From: an uncultured Chlorobiaceae bacterium | GTDB lineage: Bacteria; Bacteroidota; Chlorobiia; Chlorobiales; Chlorobiaceae | Length of the DNA: 64,000 nt | Assembly: GCA_903871235.1 (NCBI GenBank) | Contig: CAIQGA010000081.1 | Coordinates: forward strand, 17,553-81,552 | Direction of reading: 5' to 3' | Shown here: one piece after another, positions 45,776 to 55,671 of the stretch | How positions within the stretch are numbered: the first letter of the stretch is position 1 | How the letters are laid out: each line of letters opens with the position of its first letter | Translations under genes and position numbers: made by a program | The notes under the pieces: model-generated | The model's input: only the letters and a program-made list of their open reading frames with translations | What the model was told of the DNA's origin: nothing | Database searches by the model: none

Positions 45776-46729
45776 ATGGGACGCATCGCAAAAAAACTGA
45801 CGGATCTTATCGGTAACACCCCTCTTCTTGAGCTTGGAAATTATGGCCGTGAGCATGAGGCGCTGGCGACAATTCTTGCCAAACTTGAATACTTCAATCC
45901 GGGTGGCAGTGTGAAAGACCGCATTGGTTTTTCAATGATTGAGGATGCTGAAAAACAGGGATTGCTCAACAAGGAGAGCATCATTATTGAACCGACAAGC
46001 GGCAACACCGGTATTGCACTGGCCTTTATTGCCGCAGCCAAAGGGTACCGGCTGATACTGACCATGCCTGAAACCATGAGTATTGAGCGCAGAAACCTGC
46101 TCAAGGCGCTTGGTGCGGAGCTGGTACTGACCCCGGGCCCCGAAGGAATGAGCGGCGCAATCAGAAAAGCTGAGGCACTTAACGCGGAGTATCCCAATTC
46201 ATTTGTGCCGCAGCAGTTCAAAAACCCGGCAAATCCGGAAATCCACCGTAAAACAACGGCCGAAGAGATCTGGAATGATACTGATGGAAATGTTGATATT
46301 TTTGTCAGCGGCGTCGGCACAGGCGGAACGATTACCGGTGTCGGAGAGGTACTGAAACAGCGGAACCCGGGAGTTAAAATTGTTGCAGTTGAGCCGTTTG
46401 ATTCGCAGGTGCTTGCCGGAAGCAAACCGGGCCCGCACAAAATACAGGGCATCGGTGCAGGCTTTATTCCCGATATTCTCAATACCGGCGTTATTGATGA
46501 AATTATTCCGGTAACGAACGAAGATGCCCTCCGCACGGGTCGCAAACTTGCCAAAACTGAAGGGCTTATTGTCGGAATCTCTTCAGGCGCCGCCGTGTAC
46601 GCCGCTCTGCAGCTTGCACTGCGTGAGGAGAACAGAGGCAAACGCATCGTCGTTATCCTGCCCGATACCGGCGAGCGCTACCTTTCAACACTGCTCTACC
46701 AGTTTGAAGAAGAGGCGGTCAAAATCTGA
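45776..46729 (+). CDS. cysK: Cysteine synthase (O-acetylserine sulfhydrylase)
   Basis: 317 aa. The PLP lysine is in [11 protein letters not shown], the substrate loop is [12 protein letters not shown] and the phosphate-binding glycine loop is [13 protein letters not shown]. It converts O-acetylserine and sulfide to cysteine. The start at 45776 (M-G-R-I-A-K-K-L-T) fits the family N-terminus; the frame is open further upstream but those residues do not. It is adjacent to cysE, whose product makes the substrate and usually binds CysK. A 107-nt gap separates it from the response regulator. Confidence 0.95.
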   Translation: MGRIAKKLTDLIGNTPLLELGNYGREHEALATILAKLEYFNPGGSVKDRIGFSMIEDAEKQGLLNKESIIIEPTSGNTGIALAFIAAAKGYRLILTMPETMSIERRNLLKALGAELVLTPGPEGMSGAIRKAEALNAEYPNSFVPQQFKNPANPEIHRKTTAEEIWNDTDGNVDIFVSGVGTGGTITGVGEVLKQRNPGVKIVAVEPFDSQVLAGSKPGPHKIQGIGAGFIPDILNTGVIDEIIPVTNEDALRTGRKLAKTEGLIVGISSGAAVYAALQLALREENRGKRIVVILPDTGERYLSTLLYQFEEEAVKI

Positions 46730-46792
46730 ACCGACAGAACTATTTTTATCAATACGAAGACTTATTTGCAAGAGGGAGATTATAAAACACAC

Positions 46793-47704
46793 ATGGAAAC
46801 GAAAAGTGACACGATCATTGAAGAGGCTATCAGGCTGTTATCCGGCCACGGTGATGCGGAATGTGACGCGTTGGGCCATCACGAGCAGTTGCTCCCCTCG
46901 ATTGAAAAACTCGAAGAGGTGGTTGAACTTCTCCGTTCAATCATCTTTCCGGGCTATTTCGGCGGGCCCGTGCTGCGCCAGCAGTCGCGCCACCACTTTC
47001 TTGGGGTACGCATAGAGAAACTCTATGGATTACTTGCAGGGCAGATTCTCAGTGTTCAGCATTTCGATACCGGGAACTGCGATTCGGCCAACGCCGCAGA
47101 AAAAGCGGCCGAAACCGCAAGCCAGTTCATAGGGCTCCTCCCTGACATCAGGCGGAAATTATGCACTGATGTCAAGGCCATATACGATGGAGACCCGGCA
47201 GCAAAAAACTATGGGGAGATCATCTTCTGCTACCCCTCCATCAGGGCCATGATCAATTACCGGGCAGCACATGCCCTGCTTTCGCTCGGCGTGCCCCTGA
47301 TTCCAAGAATCATTGCTGAAATGGCCCATTCGGAAACGGGCATCGACATTCATCCCGGAGCCCATATTGGCGACCATTTCTGCATTGATCATGGCACCGG
47401 TGTCGTCATTGGCGAAACCTGCATTATCGGCAGCCACGTACGCCTCTATCAGGGCGTAACGCTGGGCGCGAAAAAGTTTGCCCTCGATGACGATGGCAAC
47501 CCGGTCAAAAACCTGCCGCGCCATCCCATTATTGAGGATAACGTCGTCATTTACTCGAACGCCAACATTCTCGGAAGAATAACCATCGGTAAAAACTCAG
47601 TGATCGGAGGCAACGTCTGGCAGACCATGAGCGTGCCACCAAACTCGAGGGTACTGCAGCAGAAAGCTGTTGAAAGCACCTTTACCGATGGACTCGGGAT
47701 TTGA
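46793..47704 (+). CDS. cysE: Serine O-acetyltransferase
   Basis: About 303 aa, the longer SAT type. An N-terminal helical region is followed by a left-handed beta-helix of hexapeptide repeats (IDIHPGAHIGDHFCIDHGTGVVIGET...VRLYQGVTLGA). The catalytic His is in DHGTG. It transfers acetyl from acetyl-CoA to serine. The protein ends in G-L-G-I; a C-terminal Ile is what SAT inserts into the CysK active site, so a cysteine synthase complex with the upstream product is likely. The ATG at 46793 is preferred over a TTG at 46766. The stop overlaps the possible cooS start. Confidence 0.92.
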   Translation: METKSDTIIEEAIRLLSGHGDAECDALGHHEQLLPSIEKLEEVVELLRSIIFPGYFGGPVLRQQSRHHFLGVRIEKLYGLLAGQILSVQHFDTGNCDSANAAEKAAETASQFIGLLPDIRRKLCTDVKAIYDGDPAAKNYGEIIFCYPSIRAMINYRAAHALLSLGVPLIPRIIAEMAHSETGIDIHPGAHIGDHFCIDHGTGVVIGETCIIGSHVRLYQGVTLGAKKFALDDDGNPVKNLPRHPIIEDNVVIYSNANILGRITIGKNSVIGGNVWQTMSVPPNSRVLQQKAVESTFTDGLGI

Positions 47705-49791
47705 GCAGTGAAATTAACATTGCCATTTTGGCAGCAAAGCAGAAGAACGACGATAAACAGCTTGGCCGAAGTCATCAACTCTATGCAGCGACGATGAAAC
47801 AAAAACAGCATTTCCCTTTCAAGTCAGATGTTCTTGCACGTACCCCGGACAAGAGCGTCAGGGAGATGATCCGACACATGGAGGAGATCGGTATTGAGAA
47901 CGTATTTGACCGTTTCGATGCCCAGAAACCTCTGTGCGGTTTTGGTCTTGATGGAACCTGCTGCAAAAACTGCCATATAGGCCCTTGCCGAATAACAGTT
48001 AAAAGCCCCCGTGGAGTTTGCGGAGCAGACGAGCATCTCATTGTTGCAAGAAATATCCTGCGATGGACAGCCGCAGGTGTTGCCGCTCATGGAGCAAGAG
48101 GACGGGAGGTGATGCTTGCCCTCAAAAAAGCTGCAGAAGGATCAATTGGCCTTCCCATTCTTGGCCCGGACAAGGTTCTGGCAACAGCACGCGCTTTCGG
48201 CATTTTCACTCCAGAAAAGTCTATCGAGGAGCTTGCCGCTGAAATCGCCATGATACTGCTCGAAGATCTCTGCAGGACAATCCCCGGCCCCTATACCACA
48301 CTTGAAGCGCTTGCGCCTCCCGAAAGGCTGGCTGTCTGGAAAGAGCTTGACATAATGCCTATCGGCGCCTATCATGAGGTCTTTGAGGCACTCCACCGTA
48401 CATCAACAGGAACGGATGGCGACTGGCAGAATGTTCTCCGTCAGATGCTTCGCTGCGGGCTTGCTTTTGCCTGGAGCAGCGTTGTCGGCTCCTCGATTGC
48501 AATGGACTGTCTTTTCGGACTCCCACGGCGAAGCCGGATAACAACAAATCTCGGTTCGATCAAACTTGAAACAGTCAATATTGCCGTTCACGGCCACTCT
48601 CCTGTTCTGGTAGCCTCCATTGTCAAGGCTGCCCGGAGTGAAAAGCTGATTTCCGAAGCCCAGCAGTCGGGTGCAACCACAATCCGTCTCTATGGGATCT
48701 GCTGCTCAGGCCATTCAGCGCTGGCCAAGTTCGGCGATATCCATCCACTCACCAATGCCGCTGGAGCGGAACTTGCACTGGCAACCGGAGCACTTGATCT
48801 ATGGGTAGCCGATGTACAGGATGTCTTTCCCGGCATCATGGATGTGGCTGCATGTTTCCACACACGGGTTGTCACCACAAGTGACTCGGCACGTCTGCCA
48901 GGAGCGGAACACATTGCCTTTGACCATCACCACTCAAACCTTGACCAAGCGGAGACAATGGCTGAGCTTATCGTCCGCCGTGCAATCGCAGCGTTCAGCC
49001 TGCGACAACAAGGGAAGGTTTTCATTCCACAAGCCCGTATGGATGCTGAAGTAGGCTTTTCAGTGGAAAACATAACCGAAACCTTTGGAGGTATTGACAA
49101 ACTGCTTGACCACCTGAAGTCAGGCCAAATCCGTGGGATCGTCAACCTGGTTGGCTGCAACAATCCAAAAGTTGTCTACGAAGAGGCAATCGTGAAGGTT
49201 GCCGATGAGCTGATTGCCCATGACGTTCTGGCCTTGACCAACGGTTGCGCAGCCTACGCCCTCCTTAAACTCGGCTTTTGCCTCCCTGAAGGGCTCAGTG
49301 CGGCTGGAGCGGGATTGAACCAGGCTCTTGGCCCGCTTCAGCTTCCACCTGTCTGGCACATGGGAGAGTGTCTCGACAACGCCCGTGCATCAGCTCTTTT
49401 CAGGGCAATTTCAACAGCATCCGGCTTACCGCTTCCGTCGCTGCCCCTTGCCTTCTCAAGCCCGGAATGGTCGAACGAAAAGGGTATCGGAGCTGCAATG
49501 GGCTTCCGGCTGCTTGGCATGAACTCCTATCACTGCATTTCACCTCCCATTGAAGGATCGGAAAAGGTAGCGCACTTTTTTTATGAAGAGACCAGAGAGT
49601 TACTTGGTTCCGTCATGGTTGTTGAAGCCGACCCGGTCAAACTTGCGCAAAAAATCATTGCCGATTTCGATACCCGGCGTGCCGAAATCGGATGGAGCAA
49701 AGCGGGGCGTCCTTCCAGCAAACGACTTTCAGCAGAGCAAGAGATCGCCCCACACACCCATCATCATCAAAAAAATCACCTCCATGAATAG
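47701..49791 (+). CDS. cooS: CooS-like Ni-Fe carbon monoxide dehydrogenase with altered C-cluster ligand
   Basis: Up to 696 aa. The B/D-cluster cysteines are intact (CGFGLDGTCCKNCHIGPCR, then VCGAD). Against the Carboxydothermus enzyme as I remember it, most C-cluster ligands are present: His in VHGHSP, Cys in GICCSGH, LVGCNNPKV, TNGCAAY and HMGECLDN, and the catalytic Lys in SNEKGIG. The bridging cysteine of the V-D-Y/V-Q-C motif is Asp here (ADVQDVFPG), and of the His proton-channel only the first His (AAHGARG) remains. Ordinary CO oxidation is therefore doubtful, and other chemistry at a modified cluster is possible. The TTG at 47701 overlaps the cysE stop (TTGA); ATG at 47794 gives 665 aa, nearer to family length. 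No cooC, cooF or hydrogenase is adjacent. It lies between cysteine genes and an ABC importer. Confidence 0.85.
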   Translation: MSSEINIAILAAKQKNDDKQLGRSHQLYAATMKQKQHFPFKSDVLARTPDKSVREMIRHMEEIGIENVFDRFDAQKPLCGFGLDGTCCKNCHIGPCRITVKSPRGVCGADEHLIVARNILRWTAAGVAAHGARGREVMLALKKAAEGSIGLPILGPDKVLATARAFGIFTPEKSIEELAAEIAMILLEDLCRTIPGPYTTLEALAPPERLAVWKELDIMPIGAYHEVFEALHRTSTGTDGDWQNVLRQMLRCGLAFAWSSVVGSSIAMDCLFGLPRRSRITTNLGSIKLETVNIAVHGHSPVLVASIVKAARSEKLISEAQQSGATTIRLYGICCSGHSALAKFGDIHPLTNAAGAELALATGALDLWVADVQDVFPGIMDVAACFHTRVVTTSDSARLPGAEHIAFDHHHSNLDQAETMAELIVRRAIAAFSLRQQGKVFIPQARMDAEVGFSVENITETFGGIDKLLDHLKSGQIRGIVNLVGCNNPKVVYEEAIVKVADELIAHDVLALTNGCAAYALLKLGFCLPEGLSAAGAGLNQALGPLQLPPVWHMGECLDNARASALFRAISTASGLPLPSLPLAFSSPEWSNEKGIGAAMGFRLLGMNSYHCISPPIEGSEKVAHFFYEETRELLGSVMVVEADPVKLAQKIIADFDTRRAEIGWSKAGRPSSKRLSAEQEIAPHTHHHQKNHLHE

Positions 49792-50773
49792 AAGAAGCTT
49801 TCTGCTCAAAACAGGCGCAGCCCTGCTTGGCTCACAAATTCCAGGAATACTCTCCGGCAATTTTACGACCGCCATTGCCGGCGCAGCAAAAGTTACGCTT
49901 AAAATCGGATACCTTCCCATCACCGATCATCTGCTGCTGATTGCCGCATTACGGGAACAATTTAAAAATCTGGTCATCCAGCCGGTCAAATTTTCTTCAT
50001 GGCCCGAAAATGCCGAAGCACTGAAGGCCGGAGCAATTGATGGTTCATTTTTACTGACGCCGATGAGCCTCACGCTTCGTGAGAAAGGTGCTCCAATCAA
50101 GGTAGTGCTTCTCGGCCACAGGAACGGAAGCTCCATCACGGTGAAAAACAGCGGTGAAATCAACACTATTCATGACCTTAAAGGAAAAATCATTGCCGTT
50201 CCAAGCCAGTTTTCAACCCATAACATCCTTCTGCGCAAAGTGCTGGCCGAGAAAGGGCTCGACGCTGCCCGCGATGTAAAAATTATCGATATGGCACCAC
50301 CAGAAATGGTAGTCGCCCTTGCAACCGGAAGAATCCACGGCTACATCGTTGCAGAACCATTCGGTGTCCAGGCAGAGAACCTGAAAATCGGCAAGGTACT
50401 CATGCTCTCCAAAGATATCTGGCCAAACCATATCTGCTGCGTCCTCAACCTCCGCGAAAGTGTCATTACCAAATACCCGGAAGCGGTGCAGGAACTGGTG
50501 ACAGGCTTTACAAAAACCGCCACCTTCATAGAGGCCAACCCGCTTCAGGCCGCCAAAGAGTCGGTCGCGCTGCTTGGCCAGAAACAGGCAATTATCGAAA
50601 AAGTACTCACATCTCCACCAGACCGCCTGACCTTCAACAATCTTGTTCCAGACATTGCTGATTTCAGCGCAACCCAGCGCTACATGAAAAGCTTCAGCCT
50701 GCCCGGAAACAGTGTTGACCTGAAAACCTATATCGACAACCGCTTTGCAAAAAGGGCCCTGCTGCATGCCTGA
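49784..50773 (+). CDS. ABC importer substrate-binding protein, nitrate/sulfonate/taurine (NMT1/SsuA) type
   Basis: About 329 aa. The N-terminus N-R-R-S-F-L-L-K followed by a hydrophobic stretch looks like a twin-arginine signal, so export folded to the periplasm is possible. The mature part matches NMT1/SsuA-like proteins: KIGYLPITDH, SWPENAEALKAGAIDGSFL, DLKGKIIAVPSQFSTHN, ATGRIHGYIVAEPF. The start at 49784 overlaps the cooS-like stop by 8 nt and no ribosome-binding site is visible, so coupling is likely. The substrate is unknown; the family covers sulfonates, nitrate, aromatics and thiamin precursors, and the neighbouring sulfur and thiamin genes fit several of these. Confidence 0.87.
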   Translation: MNRRSFLLKTGAALLGSQIPGILSGNFTTAIAGAAKVTLKIGYLPITDHLLLIAALREQFKNLVIQPVKFSSWPENAEALKAGAIDGSFLLTPMSLTLREKGAPIKVVLLGHRNGSSITVKNSGEINTIHDLKGKIIAVPSQFSTHNILLRKVLAEKGLDAARDVKIIDMAPPEMVVALATGRIHGYIVAEPFGVQAENLKIGKVLMLSKDIWPNHICCVLNLRESVITKYPEAVQELVTGFTKTATFIEANPLQAAKESVALLGQKQAIIEKVLTSPPDRLTFNNLVPDIADFSATQRYMKSFSLPGNSVDLKTYIDNRFAKRALLHA

Positions 50774-51530
50774 CAAGATCCAAAAGTTCCTCTTTCCGGC
50801 GGTTGCGATCAGCCTTTTCGTTCTTCTCTGGCAATATGCAGCTTCCCGCTATTCGTCGGACCTCTTCCCTGCTCCCCGGAATGTAATTGAAGCCATCAGG
50901 GAACTTGTTGAGCAGGGAAGATTGTGGAAGGATATCGGCATCAGTCTGCTGCGCCTCACGATTGCATATAGTGCAGCCGTCAGTTGTGCCATACCGGTCG
51001 GTCTGCTTCTCGGTCGATGCCAGCCCTGCCTGCGGTCAATAGATCCTCTTGTGCAGTTACTGCGCCCGATTTCGCCCATCGCATGGTTTCCTCTTGCCGT
51101 TCTCTGGTTCGGCATCGGCAACGCTCCAGCGATTTTCATCATCTTTATAGCGGCTTTTTTCCCTGTTCTGCTGGCAACGATCACTGCCGTACGGAACATC
51201 CCGGCCATTTACTACAAGGTATCGAGTAACTTCGGAGCCAAACCTGCCCAAATTTTTCTTGGCATCATCATTCCTGCGGCATTTCCCGGCATCATGACCG
51301 GTCTGCACATCGCACTTGGCACAGCATGGATTCATCTCGTAGCAGGCGAGATGCTTGGCGCTGATTCGGGGCTCGGCTATCTCATCATCGATGCACGAAA
51401 TTTTCTTCGCACCGACATGATTATGGCTGGCATGTTGCTGGTCGGAGTGCTTGGACTGCTGCTCAACCGCCTTATCACGGCAGGCGAACAGTTAATCAAC
51501 CGCCAGTGGGGCATAACCCGGCAGCAATAA
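50766..51530 (+). CDS. ABC importer permease, SsuC/TauC type
   Basis: 254 aa with about six membrane segments. The EAA-type loop reads V-S-S-N-F-G-A-K-P-A-Q-I-F with I-I-I-P-A-A-F-P-G-I after it, as in SsuC/NrtB permeases. LLRPISPIAWFPLAVLWFGIG is a family hallmark. AAGGG precedes the ATG at 50766, and the gene overlaps the binding-protein stop by 8 nt. It forms one importer with its neighbours. Confidence 0.9.
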   Translation: MPDKIQKFLFPAVAISLFVLLWQYAASRYSSDLFPAPRNVIEAIRELVEQGRLWKDIGISLLRLTIAYSAAVSCAIPVGLLLGRCQPCLRSIDPLVQLLRPISPIAWFPLAVLWFGIGNAPAIFIIFIAAFFPVLLATITAVRNIPAIYYKVSSNFGAKPAQIFLGIIIPAAFPGIMTGLHIALGTAWIHLVAGEMLGADSGLGYLIIDARNFLRTDMIMAGMLLVGVLGLLLNRLITAGEQLINRQWGITRQQ

Positions 51531-51541
51531 AGCCCGAAACC

Positions 51542-52369
51542 ATGCAGAAAAGCCAAACACTGAAAATCAGCCTGCAACATGCCGGTAAAACTTTTGTCTC
51601 TTCCTCCGGAGAGCGGCATATTGCCCTCAAGGCGGGAAACCTTGACATTTACGAAGGCGAATTTGTCTGCCTTGTAGGACCGAGTGGATGCGGAAAATCA
51701 ACGGTCATCAACCTGATGGCAGGCTTTGACCAGCCAACCGAGGGCTCGGTGCAGATTGACGGAAAAGCTGTCCTGGCACCACACCCCGACAGGATCATGA
51801 TCTTCCAGGATTATGGACTATTCCCCTGGAAAACAGCGCTCGACAATGTGCTGTTTGGCCTGAAATGCAGAGGCTTCGAGGCTGTTGAAGCCAAGCAAAA
51901 AGCTATGGCGGCTCTTGCAGGAGTTGGCCTCACCGCTTATGCACAACGCCATCCCCATGAACTTTCAGGAGGGATGAAACAGCGGGTCGCATTGGCACGC
52001 GCCCTGGCAGTTGAGCCAAGTGTGCTCTTTATGGATGAACCCTTTGCCGCGCTCGATGCATTCACGAGGCTTCACCTGCAGGATGAACTGCTTGAACTGC
52101 GCAAAAAACAGAAAATAACGGTTATTTTTGTCACCCATGATCTCGACGAAGCGGTCTATCTGGGTGACCGGATCGTCCTGATGGCTCCAAATCCCGGCAG
52201 ATTTGAAAACAACATGCCGATCGAGCTGCCTTATCCGAGAAACCGGACCGACAAACAATTCGATCACTACCGCAAGGAGCTTTTTGAAGCGTTCGATCTG
52301 GTGCACAAGGAGGCTGGCCGCAAGAGCATAGAGGCAGAAGAGCTGCAACAGGGCGGAAGCGGAATCTGA
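51542..52369 (+). CDS. ABC importer ATPase, SsuB/TauB type
   Basis: 275 aa. Walker A GPSGCGKST, Q-loop FQDYGLFPW, signature LSGGMKQRVALARAL, Walker B VLFMDEPFAALD and switch His in FVTHDLDEAV are all intact; QDYGLFPWKT is characteristic of the nitrate/sulfonate/taurine subfamily. It powers the importer with the two preceding genes. The ATG at 51542 follows the permease stop by 11 nt. A 33-nt A-rich gap leads to the next gene. Confidence 0.92.
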   Translation: MQKSQTLKISLQHAGKTFVSSSGERHIALKAGNLDIYEGEFVCLVGPSGCGKSTVINLMAGFDQPTEGSVQIDGKAVLAPHPDRIMIFQDYGLFPWKTALDNVLFGLKCRGFEAVEAKQKAMAALAGVGLTAYAQRHPHELSGGMKQRVALARALAVEPSVLFMDEPFAALDAFTRLHLQDELLELRKKQKITVIFVTHDLDEAVYLGDRIVLMAPNPGRFENNMPIELPYPRNRTDKQFDHYRKELFEAFDLVHKEAGRKSIEAEELQQGGSGI

Positions 52370-52402
52370 GCCGGGAAACAAAAAAAAGAAAATCTAAAAA
52401 CA

Positions 52403-53542
52403 ATGCAGTTCGAAACCCTTGCGATTCATGACGGACAGGCTCCAGACCCCCATACGGGATCGGTAACCTTTCCCATTTACCAAACATCCACTTTCGAGCG
52501 TGAAGACTTGCAGCATCACGGCGAATTCTTCTATTCAAGAATCGGCAATCCTACCCGAAAAGCGCTCGAGTCAACCCTTGCCCTGCTCGAAAACGGACGC
52601 TACGGCCTCGCCTTCGCCTCCGGAGTTGCCGCCACACTTGCGGCGCTTCAGGTGGTAAAACCCGGGGAGCATATTGTTGCAAGCAGCGACATTTACGGAG
52701 GGAGTTACCGCATTTTTGAGCAACTGCTCCGACCTTTGGGGATCACCACAACCTACGCGGAAAGTGAAGCTACGGCGAGTTATGAGGCGGCTCTCACCCC
52801 AACCACGAGGCTGATCTGGATTGAAACACCAAGCAATCCGCTCCTCCAGCTCTCCGACATCCGGGCTCTTGCCTCGCTGGCCAAAGAACGCGGTATTGTG
52901 CTCGCTGTCGACAACACCTTTTTAAGCCCCTACTTCCAGCGTCCGCTTGAACTTGGTGCTGATATTGTTGTCCACAGCACCACAAAATATCTTGGCGGAC
53001 ACAGTGACGTCATCGGCGGTGCCGTCGTTACCTCAGACGCCGCGCTGCACACCATCATCAAAAACTACCAGGCGGCAGCGGGGGCCATACCAGCTCCCTG
53101 GGACTGCTGGCTCATTCTTCGCGGCTTGAAAACACTCAAAATCCGCATGAAGGAGCATGAAGCGAGCGCCCTGCACCTCGCCAAAATCCTTGAACAGCAT
53201 CCGGCGGTGGAGCGGGTCCTCTATCCGGGCCTCACCTCCCACCCGCAGCATGAACTGGCCAAAGAGCAGATGAGCGGTTTCGGGGGCATGGTCACCTTTG
53301 CCCTGAAAGGAGGACTTCCGGCAGTAGAACAACTGGTGGGGCGAATCAAACTCTTTGTTCTGGCCGACAGCCTTGGCGGTGTGGAGTCGCTCATCGCGTC
53401 GCCAGCCAAAATGACGCTTGGCGCACTCTCCCGGGAAGAGCGTGCACGCAGAAAATGTACCGACAACCTTGTGCGCATCTCCGTCGGGCTCGAAAATGCC
53501 GAAGATCTGGAGGCGGATTTGTTAAACGCCCTTGAAGGATGA
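52403..53542 (+). CDS. Cystathionine gamma-synthase/lyase family PLP enzyme
   Basis: 379 aa, the short form of the Cys/Met-metabolism PLP family. The PLP lysine is in HSTTKYLGGHSDVIGG, with YSRIGNPTR and ASGVAATLAAL upstream and SLGGVESLIASPAKMT near the C-terminus. Members make cystathionine from an O-acyl homoserine and cysteine (MetB) or cleave cystathionine (MetC, gamma-lyase); the sequence alone does not separate these. It complements the MetY-like enzyme upstream and lies 33 nt from thiS, heading the thiamin genes, a placement consistent with sulfur supply. Confidence 0.9.
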   Translation: MQFETLAIHDGQAPDPHTGSVTFPIYQTSTFEREDLQHHGEFFYSRIGNPTRKALESTLALLENGRYGLAFASGVAATLAALQVVKPGEHIVASSDIYGGSYRIFEQLLRPLGITTTYAESEATASYEAALTPTTRLIWIETPSNPLLQLSDIRALASLAKERGIVLAVDNTFLSPYFQRPLELGADIVVHSTTKYLGGHSDVIGGAVVTSDAALHTIIKNYQAAAGAIPAPWDCWLILRGLKTLKIRMKEHEASALHLAKILEQHPAVERVLYPGLTSHPQHELAKEQMSGFGGMVTFALKGGLPAVEQLVGRIKLFVLADSLGGVESLIASPAKMTLGALSREERARRKCTDNLVRISVGLENAEDLEADLLNALEG

Positions 53543-53575
53543 ATGGATAAAAGAAATCATGAAGAAATGTTACAA

Positions 53576-53779
53576 ATGATTACTATTGAGCTGAACGGAC
53601 AACAACAGCCACTCCCGACCGGTTCGACCGTAAGCGATCTGCTTTCGACTATCGGCTCCGACGGAAAGAGCGTGGCCGTACTGGTCAACCAGCAGATCAT
53701 CCGCCCCGAAAACCGCCCAACCCTCATGCTGCAAGAGGGTGATCAGGTTGAGCTTCTCATTTTCGCTGGCGGTGGCTAA
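53576..53779 (+). CDS. thiS: Thiamin biosynthesis sulfur carrier ThiS
   Basis: 67 aa, ubiquitin-like. It begins M-I-T-I-E-L-N-G and ends F-A-G-G-G; the C-terminal glycines are adenylated by ThiF and carry the thiocarboxylate sulfur for the thiazole ring. The start at 53576 fits family length; ATG at 53543, close behind the previous stop, would add 11 residues. It is followed by thiG, thiH and thiF. Confidence 0.93.
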   Translation: MITIELNGQQQPLPTGSTVSDLLSTIGSDGKSVAVLVNQQIIRPENRPTLMLQEGDQVELLIFAGGG

Positions 53780-53794
53780 CCGATTATATTTATT

Positions 53795-54574
53795 ATGGAT
53801 TTGTTACAACTTGGCTCTCACAGCTTCTCCTCCCGTCTGATTCTCGGCACAGGAAAATTCAGCAATGCGGCGGTGATGCTCCAGGCCGTCAGGGCCTCCG
53901 GCGCACAACTTGTTACCGTGGCGCTGCGCCGCTTCAACCGCGAACAGGCTGAAGATGACCTTTTTGGCCCTCTTTCGACAATCGAAGGGGTAACCCTCAT
54001 GCCCAACACCTCGGGAGCGTCAACGGCCGCCGAAGCGGTTCGTGCGGCCCATATTTCCCGTGAACTCTCCGGCAGCGCGTTCATCAAGGTGGAAATTCAT
54101 CCGAACCCGCAACATCTGATGCCCGACCCGATTGAAACATTCGAGGCTGCCCGGATTCTGGCAAAAGAGGGCTTTCTGGTCATGCCCTACATCACCGCAG
54201 ACCCGGTACTGGCCAAACGGCTCGAAGAGGTCGGATGCGCCGCAGTGATGCCTCTCGGATCGGCCATCGGCAGCGGCCAGGGGCTCGCCAACGCCGCAAT
54301 GATTGAGCTCATCATCCGTGAAAGCTCCATCCCGGTCATCGTTGATGCCGGGCTGCGCTCCCCTTCCGAAGCCGCCCACGCCATGGAGATGGGGTGCGGA
54401 GCGGTACTGGTTAACAGCGCCGTGGCGGTCGCGGGAAACCCTCCAGAGATGGCTGAAGCCTTTGCCGAAGCAGTTGCGGCAGGAAGAAAGGCATTCCGGG
54501 CCGGACTCATGCAAAAAAGCGGCTCAGCCATAGCAACCAGTCCCCTCACCGCCTTTCTGGGGGCAACCCTATGA
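53795..54574 (+). CDS. thiG: Thiazole synthase ThiG
   Basis: 259 aa TIM barrel. The Schiff-base lysine lies in [10 protein letters not shown]. The phosphate-binding loops are [11 protein letters not shown] and [11 protein letters not shown], and the C-terminus has [12 protein letters not shown]. It builds the thiazole phosphate from deoxyxylulose phosphate, the ThiS thiocarboxylate and dehydroglycine. The N-terminus has GTGKF, as expected. It overlaps thiH by 4 nt (ATGA). Confidence 0.96.
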   Translation: MDLLQLGSHSFSSRLILGTGKFSNAAVMLQAVRASGAQLVTVALRRFNREQAEDDLFGPLSTIEGVTLMPNTSGASTAAEAVRAAHISRELSGSAFIKVEIHPNPQHLMPDPIETFEAARILAKEGFLVMPYITADPVLAKRLEEVGCAAVMPLGSAIGSGQGLANAAMIELIIRESSIPVIVDAGLRSPSEAAHAMEMGCGAVLVNSAVAVAGNPPEMAEAFAEAVAAGRKAFRAGLMQKSGSAIATSPLTAFLGATL

Positions 54575-55671
54575 GGGAGTTACCTGATTGGCTCACCGAT
54601 GAACGTGAGACGGCTGCACTTGCCGCCATGCTTTCACCCGCTTCATCAAGCTCCCTCGAAGCACTTGCCGCCGAATCAAGAGCGATCACCCTGCGCCGTT
54701 TCGGTCGCACCATGACACTCTACGCCCCGCTCTACCTCTCCAACTACTGCTCAAGCGGCTGCGTCTACTGTGGCTTTGCCTCCGACCGTAAAACCGTGCG
54801 CCACCGTCTTGAACCCGACGAGACCAGCCGGGAGCTGACGGCCATGAAAAAGCTCGGCATCAGCGACGTCCTGCTGCTGACCGGTGAACGCACCGCTGCC
54901 GCCGACTTCGACTATCTGCGGCGAAGTGTCGAAATTGCCGCAAGAACAATGCAGCGCGTCTCGGTCGAAGCCTTTCCCATGAGTGTCAGAGAGTACCGAG
55001 CCCTTGCCGACTGCGGCTGCACCGGCATCACCATCTATCAGGAGACCTACAACCGCGAACGCTACGAAGCGCTGCACCGCTGGGGACCGAAAAAAGATTT
55101 TATTGACCGGCTTGAAACCCCGGCAAGGGCACTGGAGGGAGGCATTAAAAATGTCGGGCTCGGCGTCCTGCTTGGCCTCTCCGATCCGGTTGAAGATGCA
55201 CTGAGCCTCTACCGCCACCTGCGCCACCTCGGGCGTACCTGGTGGCGGGCAGGCATGTCGCTCTCCTTTCCGCGCATGAGGCCCCAGACCGGCGGCTATG
55301 AGCCCCCCTTCGCCGTTGATGACCACCTGCTCGCCCGCATGATCTTTGCATTCCGCATAGCGCTTCCGGATACTGAACTGGTACTCTCAACAAGGGAGAG
55401 CGCCGCCTACCGCGACGGCATGAGCGGCCTTGGCATCACCCGAATGAGCATCGAAAGCCGCACCACCGTTGGCGGCTACCATGATACAGAGAAAAAGGAG
55501 ACGGGGCAATTTGAAATTTTTGACGACCGCACGGCCAAAGAGTTCTGCGCGGCTCTGCGCAAACAAAACATCGAACCGGTCTTTAAAAACTGGGAGCCCG
55601 CCTATAACGGCCCGTCATCAGAGCAAAACAGTGCAACCACTCACCCTTTAGACGCACAACCATGCCATTGA
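54571..55671 (+). CDS. thiH: Tyrosine lyase ThiH (radical SAM)
   Basis: 366 aa. The radical-SAM cluster motif is [11 protein letters not shown] (CxxxCxxC). It cleaves tyrosine to dehydroglycine and p-cresol for ThiG, the anaerobic route, in place of the oxygen-dependent ThiO. This supports an anaerobic host. It is coupled to thiG by ATGA and overlaps thiF by 10 nt. Confidence 0.95.
   Translation: MRELPDWLTDERETAALAAMLSPASSSSLEALAAESRAITLRRFGRTMTLYAPLYLSNYCSSGCVYCGFASDRKTVRHRLEPDETSRELTAMKKLGISDVLLLTGERTAAADFDYLRRSVEIAARTMQRVSVEAFPMSVREYRALADCGCTGITIYQETYNRERYEALHRWGPKKDFIDRLETPARALEGGIKNVGLGVLLGLSDPVEDALSLYRHLRHLGRTWWRAGMSLSFPRMRPQTGGYEPPFAVDDHLLARMIFAFRIALPDTELVLSTRESAAYRDGMSGLGITRMSIESRTTVGGYHDTEKKETGQFEIFDDRTAKEFCAALRKQNIEPVFKNWEPAYNGPSSEQNSATTHPLDAQPCH

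Noticed and set aside
49583-49783. Extended start of the ABC binding protein
   Set aside because: It would overlap the CooS-like gene by over 200 nt and bury the signal peptide; M-N-R-R-S-F at 49784 is a proper export signal.
47701-52369. CO-metabolism operon (CO-dependent energy or acetyl-CoA pathway)
   Set aside because: No cooF, cooC, hydrogenase or acetyl-CoA synthase subunits are nearby, and one C-cluster ligand is changed.
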